DNA from: Gemmatimonadota bacterium
GTDB taxonomy: Bacteria; Gemmatimonadota; Gemmatimonadetes; Longimicrobiales; Gaopeijiaceae
DNA length: 32,028 nt
Assembly (NCBI GenBank): GCA_028874905.1
Contig: JAPPGZ010000094.1
Location: 1 to 32,028, forward strand
Direction: 5' to 3'
Shown piece by piece: positions 1 to 8,686 of the stretch. Below the pieces are notes generated by a model. That model did no database searches. It saw only the letters and a list, made by a program, of their open reading frames with translations, and had not been told where the DNA came from. The position numbers and the translations under genes were made by a program. Every line of letters starts with the position of its first letter. Position 1 is the first letter of the stretch.

Positions 1-45
1 GTGCGCTTCGCCCTCGAAAACGGGTTGCTCCAGACGGAGGAGTGA
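1..45 (+). CDS. possible 3' end of an unknown gene
   Basis: Frame 1 is open from the first base to a TGA at 43-45 and would encode 14 residues ending in LLQTEE. It may be the tail of a gene starting before the window, but 14 codons cannot identify a product and the open frame could be chance. No overlapping alternative gene was seen here. Confidence 0.25.
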   Translation: MRFALENGLLQTEE

Positions 46-214
46 AGAACTTGGGCCGCCGAAAACCAGCATCCGCCAACGGGTATACAACCCCACGGCC
101 AGACACTTCCAGGTTCCCGCCAATCCACACGACGTTCACGGCTTTCCGGTCAGACTCGACCAGATGCGAGCCTCGCGGCAAGAGTGGCAGATCGTGCAGT
201 CCCAGTTAGACTTA
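46..214. other. intergenic stretch with no recognised gene
   Basis: Together with the repeat that follows, 46-402 is the only gap above 300 bases in the window. Frames are open on both strands, but none has a credible start, ribosome binding site or recognisable protein. No tRNA fold or clear terminator was seen. Confidence 0.5.
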
Positions 215-340
215 CGTGATCTCCTGCCGGGATTCGCGCTTCAGCTGCTCTGTCGGGCCGGCAAGGCGCGACGAAGGGCCAGTAGCAGCGCTACGGGTCC
301 GAGGAGCAACGCAGAGCGAAGCGGTCCGGCCCGGATGCAT
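215..340 (+). repeat. intergenic hairpin repeat, copy A
   Basis: This copy lies just past the 3' end of tsaE. It shares with copy B (5186-5303) an identical 14-mer (261-274 and 5236-5249, starting GCAAGGCG) and an identical 12-mer GAGGAGCAACGC (301-312 and 5275-5286). It also shares a closing GGCCCG(G)ATGCA. Between the shared blocks is a short hairpin, GTAGC-AGC-GCTAC at 282-294. Copy B has AATAGC-AAC-GCTATT at the same place, so the arm sequence changed while pairing was kept. The left part (215-270) also matches copy C near 21705-21755. I recall similar intergenic elements from other bacterial genomes, but the family name is not known to me. Confidence 0.65.
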
Positions 341-402
341 CGCCGCTCGAATGCCGGGGGGATTTTGTCCACGGGCTGCTCGCTCGGCACCGCCACGGAC
401 CG

Positions 403-948
403 CTACTTCGTCCCCTCACGGGGCACGTGGAGGTCCGGAAGCGGCGAGGGTTCGCCAAAGCGCTCCACGCGCACCGCGCGCCGCGCGTCGTCGCCGACAA
501 AGCCCAGCGTGACTTCCCAGCGGCTGTGCGGCAGTTCGCCGCCCGCGCGTCCACACCACTCCACCACCACGATCGCTCTGCTGTCGGCCACCATGTCCTC
601 CCACCCGATCCCGGCCAACTCCTGCACCGAAGCAATGCGGAAGAGGTCGGCGTGCACGACCGCCTTCCCGGAAACGGAATACCGGAACACGATGTTGAAC
701 GTCGGCGACGGCAGGGCGCCCCGCACACCGGCACCGCGCGCCACGGCCCTTGCAAGAACGGACTTTCCCGCACCCAACGGCCCGTTCAGGCCAATGAAGA
801 CCGGCACCATCGCCTCGGCGCCGATCCGGCGGCCCCATGCAACCAATTCGTCCTCGGCCAGCTGCGTGCGGCCGCAATCCGCGGAAACGGACGCTCGCCC
901 ATTCCCGGTCGCCGCACGGTCTCCGCCGGTTTCCGCCGACGGCTTCAC
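403..948 (-). CDS. tsaE: tRNA threonylcarbamoyladenosine biosynthesis ATPase TsaE
   Basis: TsaE is the small ATPase that works with TsaB and TsaD to make t6A at position 37 of ANN-decoding tRNAs in the cytoplasm. The 181-residue product has a Walker A loop GPLGAGKS (about 56-63), the family SPTF motif (81-84), HADLFR (99-104) and a VVVEW strand near 127-131. Together these are diagnostic. The GTG start at 948 was chosen because it overlaps the uvrB stop by four bases (GTGA), a typical coupled junction. It gives about 28 residues more at the N terminus than a usual TsaE, so a later start is possible. It is the last gene of rel-uvrB-tsaE. The rest of the t6A genes are not in the window. Confidence 0.93.
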   Translation of the reverse strand: MKPSAETGGDRAATGNGRASVSADCGRTQLAEDELVAWGRRIGAEAMVPVFIGLNGPLGAGKSVLARAVARGAGVRGALPSPTFNIVFRYSVSGKAVVHADLFRIASVQELAGIGWEDMVADSRAIVVVEWCGRAGGELPHSRWEVTLGFVGDDARRAVRVERFGEPSPLPDLHVPREGTK

Positions 949-2933
949 CCCACCGCCGCCTTGAGGTCGAACAACTGGTCCCTGAGCGCGGCGGCCCTCT
1001 CGAAGTCGAGTGCCTCGGCCGCCTTGGCCATCTCCTCCTCGAGGATCTTCACGAAGGCCTCCGAATCGATCTCGTCCACGTAGCCGGGCGCGGACTCCGC
1101 CACCCTGGCGACGGGCTTGTCGCGTGCGTCGGCCACACGGGTCGAGAGCTCGATCTGCTCGATGCTCTTGCGGATGGTCTTCGGGACGATCCCGTGCCGT
1201 TCGTTGTGGGCGATCTGCACGCGCCGGCGGCGCCCGGTCTCGTCGAGGCACACCCGCATCGACCCCGTGATCGTGTCCGCGTAGAGGATCGCCTTGCCGT
1301 TCACGTTCCGGGCTGCGCGGCCCACCGTCTGGATCAGGGAGCGGGCGTTGCGCAGGAATCCCTCCTTGTCGGCGTCCAGGATCGCGACCAGCGATACCTC
1401 GGGCAGATCGAGTCCCTCGCGCAGCAGGTTGATGCCCACGAGCACGTCGATCCTCCCCAGGCGCAGCGCACGCAGGATCTCCATCCGCTCGATCGCGTCG
1501 ATGTCGGCATGCATGTACCGCACCTTCACCCCCACGGACTGGAAGTACTCCGAGAGGTCCTCGGCCATGCGCTTGGTCAAGGTGGTGACCAGCACTCGCT
1601 CGTCCCTCTCCGCCCGTTCGCGAATCTCGGCCAGCAGGTCGTCCACCTGGCCGCGCACCGGACGCACGTCGATCGGCGGATCCACCAGCCCCGTAGGACG
1701 GATGATCTGTTCGGTCACGACCCCCCCGCTCTGCTCGAGCTCGTAGTCGCCGGGGGTCGCCGACACAAAGACAACCTGGTTCAGCAGCGACCGCCATTCC
1801 TCGAAGCGGAGCGGACGGTTGTCGATCGCCGAAGGCAGGCGGAAGCCGTGCCTCACCAGCGTCTCCTTGCGCGACCGGTCGCCCTTGTACATCCCGTGCA
1901 GCTGCGGAATGGTCACGTGGGATTCGTCGACGATCAGGAGAAAGTCCTCGGGAAAGAAATCCAGAAGGCACGCCGGCCGCTCGCCGGGCTCCCGCCCGCT
2001 CGTGTAGCGGCTGTAGTTCTCGATGCCCGGACACGTCCCCATCTCCAGCATCATCTCGAGATCGAAGTTGGTGCGCGACTCGATCCTCTGCGCCTCCAGG
2101 AGGAGTCCCGCCGCCTTGAACTGCTCCACCTGGGCCGCCATCTCCTCCCGGATCAGCGGGGCCATCTCCTCGATCGTGCGCTGCCGCGTCACGTAGTGCG
2201 ACGCCGGATAGATCGAGGTTCGCCCCAGCTTTGCGATGGTCTCGCCGGTGAGGGGGTCGAAGCGCGTGATCCGCTCGATCTCGTCGCCCCAGAGTTCGAT
2301 CCGGATCGCCTGCTCCTCGTACGCCGGAAACACCTCGACCGTGTCCCCGCGGACCCGGAAGGCACCGCGCTCGAAAGCGATGTCGTTCCGCTTGTACAGG
2401 ATGTCTACCAGACCTCGCAGGATCTGCTGGCGCGGGACTTCTTCCCCGACCTCGAGGTGGAGCATCAGTCCCCGGTAGTCGACAGGATTGCCAAGACCGT
2501 AGATGCAGGACACCGACGCCACCACGACCACGTCGCGACGTTCGATCAGCGAAGACGTGGCGCGCAGGCGCAGCCGCTCGATGTCCTCGTTGATCGACGC
2601 GTCCTTCTCGATGTAGGTGTCGGTCGCGGGGACGTAGGCTTCCGGCTGATAGTAGTCGTAGTACGAGACGAAGTACTCGACGGCGTTGGCGGGCAGCAGC
2701 GACTTGAGTTCGCCGTAGAGCTGGGCGGCAAGCGTCTTGTTGTGCGACATGACGAGGGTGGGACGCTTCGACTCGGCGATGACGTGGGCCATCGTGAGGG
2801 TCTTCCCCGTCCCCGTCGCGCCCAGCAGCGTCTGGAAGCGTGCTCCGGCCCGCAGGCCTTCGCCCAGTTCGATGATCGCGTTGGGCTGGTCGCCCTGCGG
2901 CTCGAAGGGGGCCCGAATCTCGAATTCAGGCAT
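945..2933 (-). CDS. uvrB: excinuclease ABC subunit UvrB
   Basis: UvrB is the damage-verifying helicase of nucleotide excision repair. It receives lesions from UvrA and recruits UvrC. The 662-residue length is normal. Visible motifs are Walker A GATGTGKT (38-45), the beta-hairpin region [12 protein letters not shown] (91-102) that clamps damaged DNA, and the DESH Walker B box (336-339). Further motifs are [10 protein letters not shown] in the middle, the C-terminal helicase motif QTVGRAARN, and a C-terminal UVR domain (about 622-657, ending in [14 protein letters not shown]) that contacts UvrC. The ATG at 2933 overlaps the end of rel by eight bases, and the 3' end overlaps tsaE by four, so the three genes are probably one transcript. 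Confidence 0.98.
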   Translation of the reverse strand: MPEFEIRAPFEPQGDQPNAIIELGEGLRAGARFQTLLGATGTGKTLTMAHVIAESKRPTLVMSHNKTLAAQLYGELKSLLPANAVEYFVSYYDYYQPEAYVPATDTYIEKDASINEDIERLRLRATSSLIERRDVVVVASVSCIYGLGNPVDYRGLMLHLEVGEEVPRQQILRGLVDILYKRNDIAFERGAFRVRGDTVEVFPAYEEQAIRIELWGDEIERITRFDPLTGETIAKLGRTSIYPASHYVTRQRTIEEMAPLIREEMAAQVEQFKAAGLLLEAQRIESRTNFDLEMMLEMGTCPGIENYSRYTSGREPGERPACLLDFFPEDFLLIVDESHVTIPQLHGMYKGDRSRKETLVRHGFRLPSAIDNRPLRFEEWRSLLNQVVFVSATPGDYELEQSGGVVTEQIIRPTGLVDPPIDVRPVRGQVDDLLAEIRERAERDERVLVTTLTKRMAEDLSEYFQSVGVKVRYMHADIDAIERMEILRALRLGRIDVLVGINLLREGLDLPEVSLVAILDADKEGFLRNARSLIQTVGRAARNVNGKAILYADTITGSMRVCLDETGRRRRVQIAHNERHGIVPKTIRKSIEQIELSTRVADARDKPVARVAESAPGYVDEIDSEAFVKILEEEMAKAAEALDFERAAALRDQLFDLKAAVG

Positions 2934-5130
2934 CGAAGAGTTCGCTCTCGTGGATGCTCTCGCGCCGCACCACGGAGACCACTCCCTTCACGCGCTGCAC
3001 GGCCTGCATGACGCGTTTCAGATGATTGAGGTCCTGCACCTCCACGACGAACGCGGCGGTCATGCCGCCGTCCGTGCCGCGCATATCCGCATGCTGGATG
3101 TCAGTCGCCGTCTCGCTGATCGTCCTGGCCACGTCGCCCAGCAGGCCCCGGCGGTCGGTCCCCTCCATGTGAAGATGTACGAAGAACCGGTCTCCGCGCT
3201 CGGCCCGCCACTCGATCTCGACCCTCCGTTCCGGGTCCTCGTTCAGGTTGAGGACGTTCGGACAGTCGGTCCGGTGAATCGAGATGCCACGGCCCCGCGT
3301 GATGTACCCGATCACCTTGTCCCCGGGGACGGGCTGGCAGCACTGGGAGTAGCGGATCATCAGGTTGTCCATCCCCTGAATGGTCACGCCGCGGTTCGAC
3401 TTGCGAATCTTCTCGGCGATCCGTTCCAGCGCGGAGGGCGACCGTTTTACGACCTGGGACGGATCCTCGTCCGGATAGAAGCCGCGGATGACGGCCGAAG
3501 GCCCGATGTCGCCGCGGGCCAGCGCAGCCAACGCCTCGTCGAAGCTCCTGTACCCCAGCTTTCGGGCTACCCGGAGCGTCTCGTCGTCGTTGGGCCTGGA
3601 CAGCCTGGCCTTGCGCAGCGCCCGCTGGAAAAGCTCCTGGCCGAGCCGCCGGGCGCGGTCGAATTCCTCGCGGCGGATCCACTGCCGGATCCGGGTGCGC
3701 GCCCGCGAGGTCTTCACGAACCCCAGCCAGTCCCGGTTGGGCCACTGTCGCGAGTTGGTGATGATCTCCACCGAGTCGCCGCTGGCCAGCTGCCGCGACA
3801 GGGGCGCGATCCGCCCGTTCACCTTGGCGCCAGCGCAGTGGAGCCCGACTTCGGTGTGTACCGAGAAGGCGAAGTCGATGGGCGACGACCCTACCGGCAA
3901 CTGCTTCACTTCACCCTTCGGGGTGAATACGAAGATCTCCCCCTGAAAGAGGTCCATGCGGAGGAACTCCATGAACTCCTCCGGTTCGCTGGCGTCCTTC
4001 TGCCATTCCAGGACTTGCCGGAACCAGGTAAGGGCATCGTCGACGCCGCTCTCCCTCCCTTCGGCCTTGTACCGCCAGTGCGCCGCGATCCCGAACTCGG
4101 CGGTCCGGTGCATTTCGCCGGTGCGGATCTGGACCTCGTACCTGCGTCCCCCGGGGCCGTAGACGGTCGTGTGGATGGACTGGTACATGTTCGACTTCGG
4201 CGTCGCCACGTAGTCGTGGAAGCGCTCCTGTATCGGCGTCCACCGACCATGGATGATGCCCAGGGCGGCGTAGCAGTGGGCCACGGAATCGGTAATTACG
4301 CGCAGCGCCATGAGGTCGTAGATCTCGTCGTAGCTCCGGTCCTGGGTGACCATCTTGCGGTGGATCGACCAGAGGTGCTTGGGACGCCCCGTCACCTCGC
4401 CCGGCACTCCGGCTTCCCGCAACGCGTCTTCAAGCGGACGCTGCATCTCCAGGATGTGCCGCTCACGGGCGCGCCTCCGTTGCCGCACCAGCTTGCGAAG
4501 GCCGTCGTAGGACCCGGGATCGAGAAACTTGAAGGCCAGGTCCTCCAGCTCCCATTTGATCGCCGCCATGCCGAGCCTGTGCGCCAGCGGCGCGTAGATC
4601 TCGCGCGTCTCCCGGGCGATCGGCTTCTGCTTGCCGGGTGGCAGATGTTCGAGCGTGCGCATGTTGTGCAGGCGATCCGCCAGCTTCACCAGGATCACCC
4701 GCGCGTCCTGCGCCATGGAGAGGAGCAGCTTGCGGTAGTTCTCGACCTGCCGCTCGGTGCTCGACCGGAAGCGCACCTTCCCGATCTTGGTGACCCCGTC
4801 GACGATCGCGCCCACCTCCTCGCCGAATATCTCCCGGATTCCGTGGATCGACACGACCGTATCCTCCACGACGTCGTGGACGAGCGCCGAGATCACGGAA
4901 GCGGTGTCGAGCTGCAGCTCGGCGACGATCGTCGCGACCTCCACCGCGTGGTTGATGAAAGGCTCGCCCGATGCCCGGCGCTGCCCCGCGTGCGCTTCGT
5001 CCGCCAACTCGTAGGCCGCGCGAATCGTGTCGATGTCGAGGCGGTCGGCGTACTGTTCCATGGCGCGGGCCAAAGGGCGGGGAAACCCCCGGATGGTCGT
5101 GGTGCGTTGAGCCGCCGCCGTCGTCGCCAT
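2926..5130 (-). CDS. rel: bifunctional (p)ppGpp synthetase/hydrolase, Rel/SpoT family
   Basis: This long RelA-SpoT homologue of 734 residues makes and degrades the alarmone (p)ppGpp. The N-terminal HD hydrolase has H61, HD at 85-86 and ED at 89-90, all intact. The synthetase has GRPKHLWSI (248-256), YQSIHTTV (316-323) and YEVQIRT (331-337). A TGS domain spans roughly 397-458. A CC pair in [11 protein letters not shown] marks the zinc-finger-like region, and an ACT/RRM domain ends the protein (about 655-730). An intact HD site suggests a bifunctional enzyme. The synthetase loop that reads RFKD in many bifunctional enzymes and E-x-D-D in RelA is RFHD here (303-306). ATG at 5130 is the first gene of rel-uvrB-tsaE. 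Confidence 0.97.
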   Translation of the reverse strand: MATTAAAQRTTTIRGFPRPLARAMEQYADRLDIDTIRAAYELADEAHAGQRRASGEPFINHAVEVATIVAELQLDTASVISALVHDVVEDTVVSIHGIREIFGEEVGAIVDGVTKIGKVRFRSSTERQVENYRKLLLSMAQDARVILVKLADRLHNMRTLEHLPPGKQKPIARETREIYAPLAHRLGMAAIKWELEDLAFKFLDPGSYDGLRKLVRQRRRARERHILEMQRPLEDALREAGVPGEVTGRPKHLWSIHRKMVTQDRSYDEIYDLMALRVITDSVAHCYAALGIIHGRWTPIQERFHDYVATPKSNMYQSIHTTVYGPGGRRYEVQIRTGEMHRTAEFGIAAHWRYKAEGRESGVDDALTWFRQVLEWQKDASEPEEFMEFLRMDLFQGEIFVFTPKGEVKQLPVGSSPIDFAFSVHTEVGLHCAGAKVNGRIAPLSRQLASGDSVEIITNSRQWPNRDWLGFVKTSRARTRIRQWIRREEFDRARRLGQELFQRALRKARLSRPNDDETLRVARKLGYRSFDEALAALARGDIGPSAVIRGFYPDEDPSQVVKRSPSALERIAEKIRKSNRGVTIQGMDNLMIRYSQCCQPVPGDKVIGYITRGRGISIHRTDCPNVLNLNEDPERRVEIEWRAERGDRFFVHLHMEGTDRRGLLGDVARTISETATDIQHADMRGTDGGMTAAFVVEVQDLNHLKRVMQAVQRVKGVVSVVRRESIHESELFDA

Positions 5131-5160
5131 GTGCCCAATCTATCAGGGGAATCAGGGTTG

Positions 5161-5169
5161 TGATATGAT
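5161..5169 (+). promoter_or_regulatory. possible extended -10 promoter element for the sugar operon
   Basis: TGATATGAT at 5161-5169 fits an extended -10 (TG, one base, TATGAT, five of six to consensus). The expected -35 position around 5141-5146 (TATCAG) is poor, so this rests on the extended -10 alone. It lies 130 bases before the glycosidase start. Confidence 0.3.
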
Positions 5170-5185
5170 GGCGGATCACCAGTGT

Positions 5186-5303
5186 CGTCTCCCGGAGATT
5201 CGCGAGCTGCCGAGAGTGCCGAGGCGCCGGATCCTGCAAGGCGCGACGACCGGGAATAGCAACGCTATTTCGAGGAGGAGCAACGCCGCCGGGCCCGATG
5301 CAA
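5186..5303 (+). repeat. intergenic hairpin repeat, copy B
   Basis: This is the second copy of the element at 215-340, in the same orientation. It holds the 14-mer at 5236-5249, a hairpin AATAGC-AAC-GCTATT at 5255-5269, the 12-mer at 5275-5286 and the closing GGGCCCGATGCAAG at 5291-5304. The ATG inside that closing block is the proposed start codon of the next gene. Copies A and B bracket the rel-uvrB-tsaE operon as direct repeats. Confidence 0.65.
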
Positions 5304-7565
5304 GACAATAGCCAGTTGACCCTTCCGACCGTTCAGGACCGCGTCGCCGCCCTTGCCCGTCCCGACAAATGGTTCCTGGGCGGGCTGGATGGCGTCGTGT
5401 GGGCGCCACCCTTCCCGCGATGGCTGCACAAGCCGGGTTTCTGGGATCCTGTCCATCTGCTGCACTACGAACTCGGACCGTGCTTCTCGGTGGCGCTCCT
5501 GAATGCCGACGGTCGCGAGGTTGCACTCGAGCTGGAGATCCGGACCTCCGGCCACGCGTCACGGTGGCGCCCGGGCCGCGTCACCGCGCGGTGGCAGGCG
5601 CACTCCGGCTCGCTCAGGGCGACCGAGGACCGGCGCGTGAGGCCCGGCGGGCTTCTCGAGTCCTCGTGGACTTTGAGGCCGCCCACGAGCGGCTGGCTCG
5701 TCGCGTTCACCGCGCAGCCCCTGCGCTCGACGACCGGCGTGCGCGTATCCGAGGTGGGCGTGACGTGGGTCCGGACGGTCACGGATCGCGCGGGCCGAGA
5801 ACTCCCCGTAGCGATGGAACTGTCGGGCGAGCCAGGTCCTGCGTGGCAGCGGATCGTCGCATCGGAGGGGGACGCGTCGCCGGACTGGGGGCTATCTCCG
5901 TTTGCCGAGGGTTCGCATGTGGCGCCGACCGCCGAACCGCCTCGGGAAGATGTGATCGGATGGTCATGGATCGCCGTGGCCGTCCCGGTGCGTCGTGACC
6001 GGGCGATGAGCCTCCGCATGCAACTGTCTCCGGCAATCGCCGCGACCGGTGGAGCACACGCGCCGGACAGCGAACCGCCCACGCCCACACCCCCGCCGAT
6101 CTCACGAGTCCATGAGACCACGGACACGCTCCGGCCGACGCGTCCGTGGCGGTCGTTCTTCGCCGACTTCCCCGCTTTCAGCTCAGGCAACCCGTACCTC
6201 GACCGCTACTTCGACTACCGCATCCATGGACTGGGGCTCAACCGCATCGGCAACCGCTGGGGCAACATCCGACACCCCGCCATCGCCGAGGGACCAGAGT
6301 ATTTCCATGTGCCGATCACATACAGTGCCCAGTGTCACATGATGGAAATGCGGTGGCGCGCGGGCGGGCAAGAGGCGTGGGGGTCGATCCTCAACTTCCT
6401 CGACAACCAGAAGGAGGACGGCTCCCTGCACGGACGCCTCTACGGAAACCACCTCGAACGCACCGACTTCTATCACGCCAACTGGGGCGACGCGGTCCTG
6501 GCCGTGCACCGCATGCAGCCCGACCCGGCTCGGCTCGCGTCTTGCTACGAGGGGCTGTCCCGCTACGCCGGATGGCTGACCCGGTCGCGCGACCCCGAGG
6601 ATTCGGGGATGTTCACGGTCGTCAACCACTTCGAGACAGGCCAGGAGTACATGTCCCGGTACATGGCGGTAGATCCGCGGGCGGACACGGCCGGGTGGCA
6701 GCCGCGCCTTCGCCTTAAGAGCATCGACGTGACGGTGTATGCATACCTGCTGTTCCGCGCGCTCGGCGACATCGCACGCGAACTCGGACGCCACGGGGAC
6801 GAATCCGGATGGCGGGCGCGGGCCTCCCGAACCGGAGACGCAATCCGGGAGCGGATGTGGTCGCCCGAAGCCGGACTCTTCACCGATGTCGACGGACGCA
6901 ACTTCGAACGTACGGAGGTGAAGGCCGCCGTGGGCTTCTATCCGATGCTCACCGATCTGGTGGACGGACCTCGCCTCGGCACGATGCTGGACCACCTTGA
7001 AAACCCGGAGACCTTCGGGACGCGTTACCCCGTTCCCTCGTCCAGCGTGGACGACCCTCGCTTCTCGGCCGAGGGAGTCTGGGGTGGAAAGCGACGCAAT
7101 TGTCCCTGGAACGGCCGCGTCTGGCCCATGACCACCAGCCACGTGATCGAGGGACTCCTGAGGTGCTGGGGTCGGGGCAATGGCCGGGCGGGCGCGCTGG
7201 CCGCGGAAATGCTCACGAGGTTCGTACGCATGATGTTCACGGGCGGCGACGCCGAGCGCCCCAACTGCTACGAGCACTATAATCCGCATACCGGCCGAGC
7301 CTGCCATTTCCGCGGGATCGACGACTACCAGCATTCCTGGGTGCTGGACCTCCTGGCGCGCGGAATCGCGGGATTGGACATCGATCACGAGCGCGCCAAG
7401 GTGTGGCCACTGCCGCACGGCCTGCCGGGTGTCGCGATGGGCCCGGTCCGGACCCGCGGGCACACGGTCTCGGTGGAACTGACGGAGGACCGGGCCACAC
7501 TGATCGTGGATGGCCAGCACTACGACGGCCCTCGCGACCATCCCCTCCGGGTACCGTGGCCATGA
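5298..7565 (+). CDS. GH63/MGH1-type alpha-glycosidase, cytoplasmic
   Basis: The 755-residue protein looks like a clan GH-G (alpha/alpha)6-barrel glycosidase (GH63, mannosylglycerate hydrolase-like). A beta-rich N-terminal part (about 20-250) and a Pro-rich linker (255-272) precede the barrel (about 285-700). Family-like motifs are FYHANWGDAV (391-400), WNGRVWPMTT (604-613) and YEHYNPHTG (658-666), whose Glu659 is the likely catalytic base. HFETGQEYMSRY (444-455) sits where relatives carry an E-S-G-x-D motif, so Glu450 seems to replace the usual Asp. There is no signal peptide, so it should act on imported sugar. The ATG lies inside repeat copy B, and the nearest GGAG is 17 bases away, so the start is uncertain. 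The stop overlaps the ABC ATPase start (ATGA). Confidence 0.75.
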   Translation: MQDNSQLTLPTVQDRVAALARPDKWFLGGLDGVVWAPPFPRWLHKPGFWDPVHLLHYELGPCFSVALLNADGREVALELEIRTSGHASRWRPGRVTARWQAHSGSLRATEDRRVRPGGLLESSWTLRPPTSGWLVAFTAQPLRSTTGVRVSEVGVTWVRTVTDRAGRELPVAMELSGEPGPAWQRIVASEGDASPDWGLSPFAEGSHVAPTAEPPREDVIGWSWIAVAVPVRRDRAMSLRMQLSPAIAATGGAHAPDSEPPTPTPPPISRVHETTDTLRPTRPWRSFFADFPAFSSGNPYLDRYFDYRIHGLGLNRIGNRWGNIRHPAIAEGPEYFHVPITYSAQCHMMEMRWRAGGQEAWGSILNFLDNQKEDGSLHGRLYGNHLERTDFYHANWGDAVLAVHRMQPDPARLASCYEGLSRYAGWLTRSRDPEDSGMFTVVNHFETGQEYMSRYMAVDPRADTAGWQPRLRLKSIDVTVYAYLLFRALGDIARELGRHGDESGWRARASRTGDAIRERMWSPEAGLFTDVDGRNFERTEVKAAVGFYPMLTDLVDGPRLGTMLDHLENPETFGTRYPVPSSSVDDPRFSAEGVWGGKRRNCPWNGRVWPMTTSHVIEGLLRCWGRGNGRAGALAAEMLTRFVRMMFTGGDAERPNCYEHYNPHTGRACHFRGIDDYQHSWVLDLLARGIAGLDIDHERAKVWPLPHGLPGVAMGPVRTRGHTVSVELTEDRATLIVDGQHYDGPRDHPLRVPWP

Positions 7566-8686
7566 CCCCGGCACCGCGCGGGGTCACCCTCAGGGGTGTG
7601 GTGAAGCGGTTCGGATCCGTGACCGCGGTCGCCGACGCCGACCTGGAGATCCGTCCCGGGGAGCTGATGGCGCTGGTCGGGCCGTCGGGGTGCGGGAAGA
7701 GCACGCTGCTGCGGCTGATCGCCGGACTGGAGGAGCCCGGCGGCGGCGAGATCCTGATCGGTGAGCGTCCGGTTAACGACATTCCGCCGGGCGACCGCGA
7801 TGTCGCGATGGTATTCCAGAGCTATGCCCTGTACCCGCACATGACCGTGGCTGCGAACCTGGGTTTCGGCCTCCGCGTACGGGGCACGGACAGAGGCGAG
7901 ATCGAGGAGCGGGTGGAGCGGACGGCCCGGATCCTGGGACTCGGGGACCTGCTGGCGCGCCGCCCCGGCCAGTTGTCCGGGGGACAGCAGCAGCGGGTGG
8001 CGTTGGGCCGCGCGATGGTCCGCGATCCGGGTGTCTTCCTCTTTGACGAACCACTTTCCAACCTCGACGCGGGCTTGCGGCTGCGGACCCGCGACCAGAT
8101 CGCGTCCCTCCATCAACGTCTCGGCACGACGATGATCTTCGTCACCCACGATCAGACCGAAGCGCTCTCGCTGGGTCAGCGCGTCGCCGTGATGGACCGG
8201 GGCGAAATCCTGCAGGTGGGCACGCCCGACGCCGTCTACCGCCGGCCCGCCAGCCTCTTCGTCGCGGCCTTTGTGGGGTCTCCCCCCATCAACCGGCTCG
8301 GGCTCTCCGGCACGGACGACGGCGGTGTCGCGGGCGGACCGTTCCGTTTCGCGACCGACCCACCCCTCGCTGCGGCGACGCTCGCCGTGCGTCCCGAGGA
8401 CCTCACGGTCACCCCGCCGAGTTTCCGCCCCGACATCACACCCCCGGTGCGGGCCGACTTCACCGCCACCGTCCTGCGCGTCGAGGCGCTGGGAAGCGAG
8501 CAGCGAGTGCACCTCGACGGCCCGGGCAGCGCCACCTGGATCGCGAGGACGCCGCCGTCGTTGCGCGTCGACCCGGGGGATCCTGTCCACGTCTCGGTCG
8601 CATGGGAGAGAACGCACCTCTTTGGCCCGGATGGCAGCCGCGTGGGGGCCCCACCTCGTCCCATTCACATCTTGCGAGATAGTTGA
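7562..8686 (+). CDS. sugar ABC transporter ATP-binding protein (MalK/UgpC type)
   Basis: This is a 374-residue ATPase energising the importer encoded downstream. It has Walker A GPSGCGKST (40-48), Q-loop Gln86, signature LSGGQQQR (138-145), Walker B VFLFDEP (158-164) and the H-loop His196 in FVTHDQTEA. These sit in the arrangement of carbohydrate-uptake CUT1 ATPases. A C-terminal TOBE/MalK-like regulatory domain follows (about 240-365, with LAVRPEDLTV). The start at 7562 overlaps the glycosidase stop by four bases (ATGA). Its stop overlaps a TTG that may start the binding protein. The substrate cannot be read from the sequence. The coupled glycosidase suggests a glycoside or short oligosaccharide. 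Confidence 0.95.
   Translation: MTPAPRGVTLRGVVKRFGSVTAVADADLEIRPGELMALVGPSGCGKSTLLRLIAGLEEPGGGEILIGERPVNDIPPGDRDVAMVFQSYALYPHMTVAANLGFGLRVRGTDRGEIEERVERTARILGLGDLLARRPGQLSGGQQQRVALGRAMVRDPGVFLFDEPLSNLDAGLRLRTRDQIASLHQRLGTTMIFVTHDQTEALSLGQRVAVMDRGEILQVGTPDAVYRRPASLFVAAFVGSPPINRLGLSGTDDGGVAGGPFRFATDPPLAAATLAVRPEDLTVTPPSFRPDITPPVRADFTATVLRVEALGSEQRVHLDGPGSATWIARTPPSLRVDPGDPVHVSVAWERTHLFGPDGSRVGAPPRPIHILRDS

Noticed and set aside
403..2034. A 543-codon frame ending with tsaE
   Set aside because: Only the last 181 codons are TsaE. The upstream part is an out-of-frame shadow of uvrB, and the GTG at 948 overlapping the uvrB stop is the natural start.
837..5163. Long open frames on the plus strand opposite uvrB and rel (over 700 and 800 codons)
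   Set aside because: They are exact antisense shadows of two well-conserved genes in high-GC DNA, with Arg/His/Pro-rich low-complexity products and no domains.
5129..5311. A 60-residue open frame across the intergenic region before the glycosidase
   Set aside because: Its translation is essentially the hairpin repeat read as protein (ending in ISRRSNAAGPDARQ), a typical mis-predicted gene.
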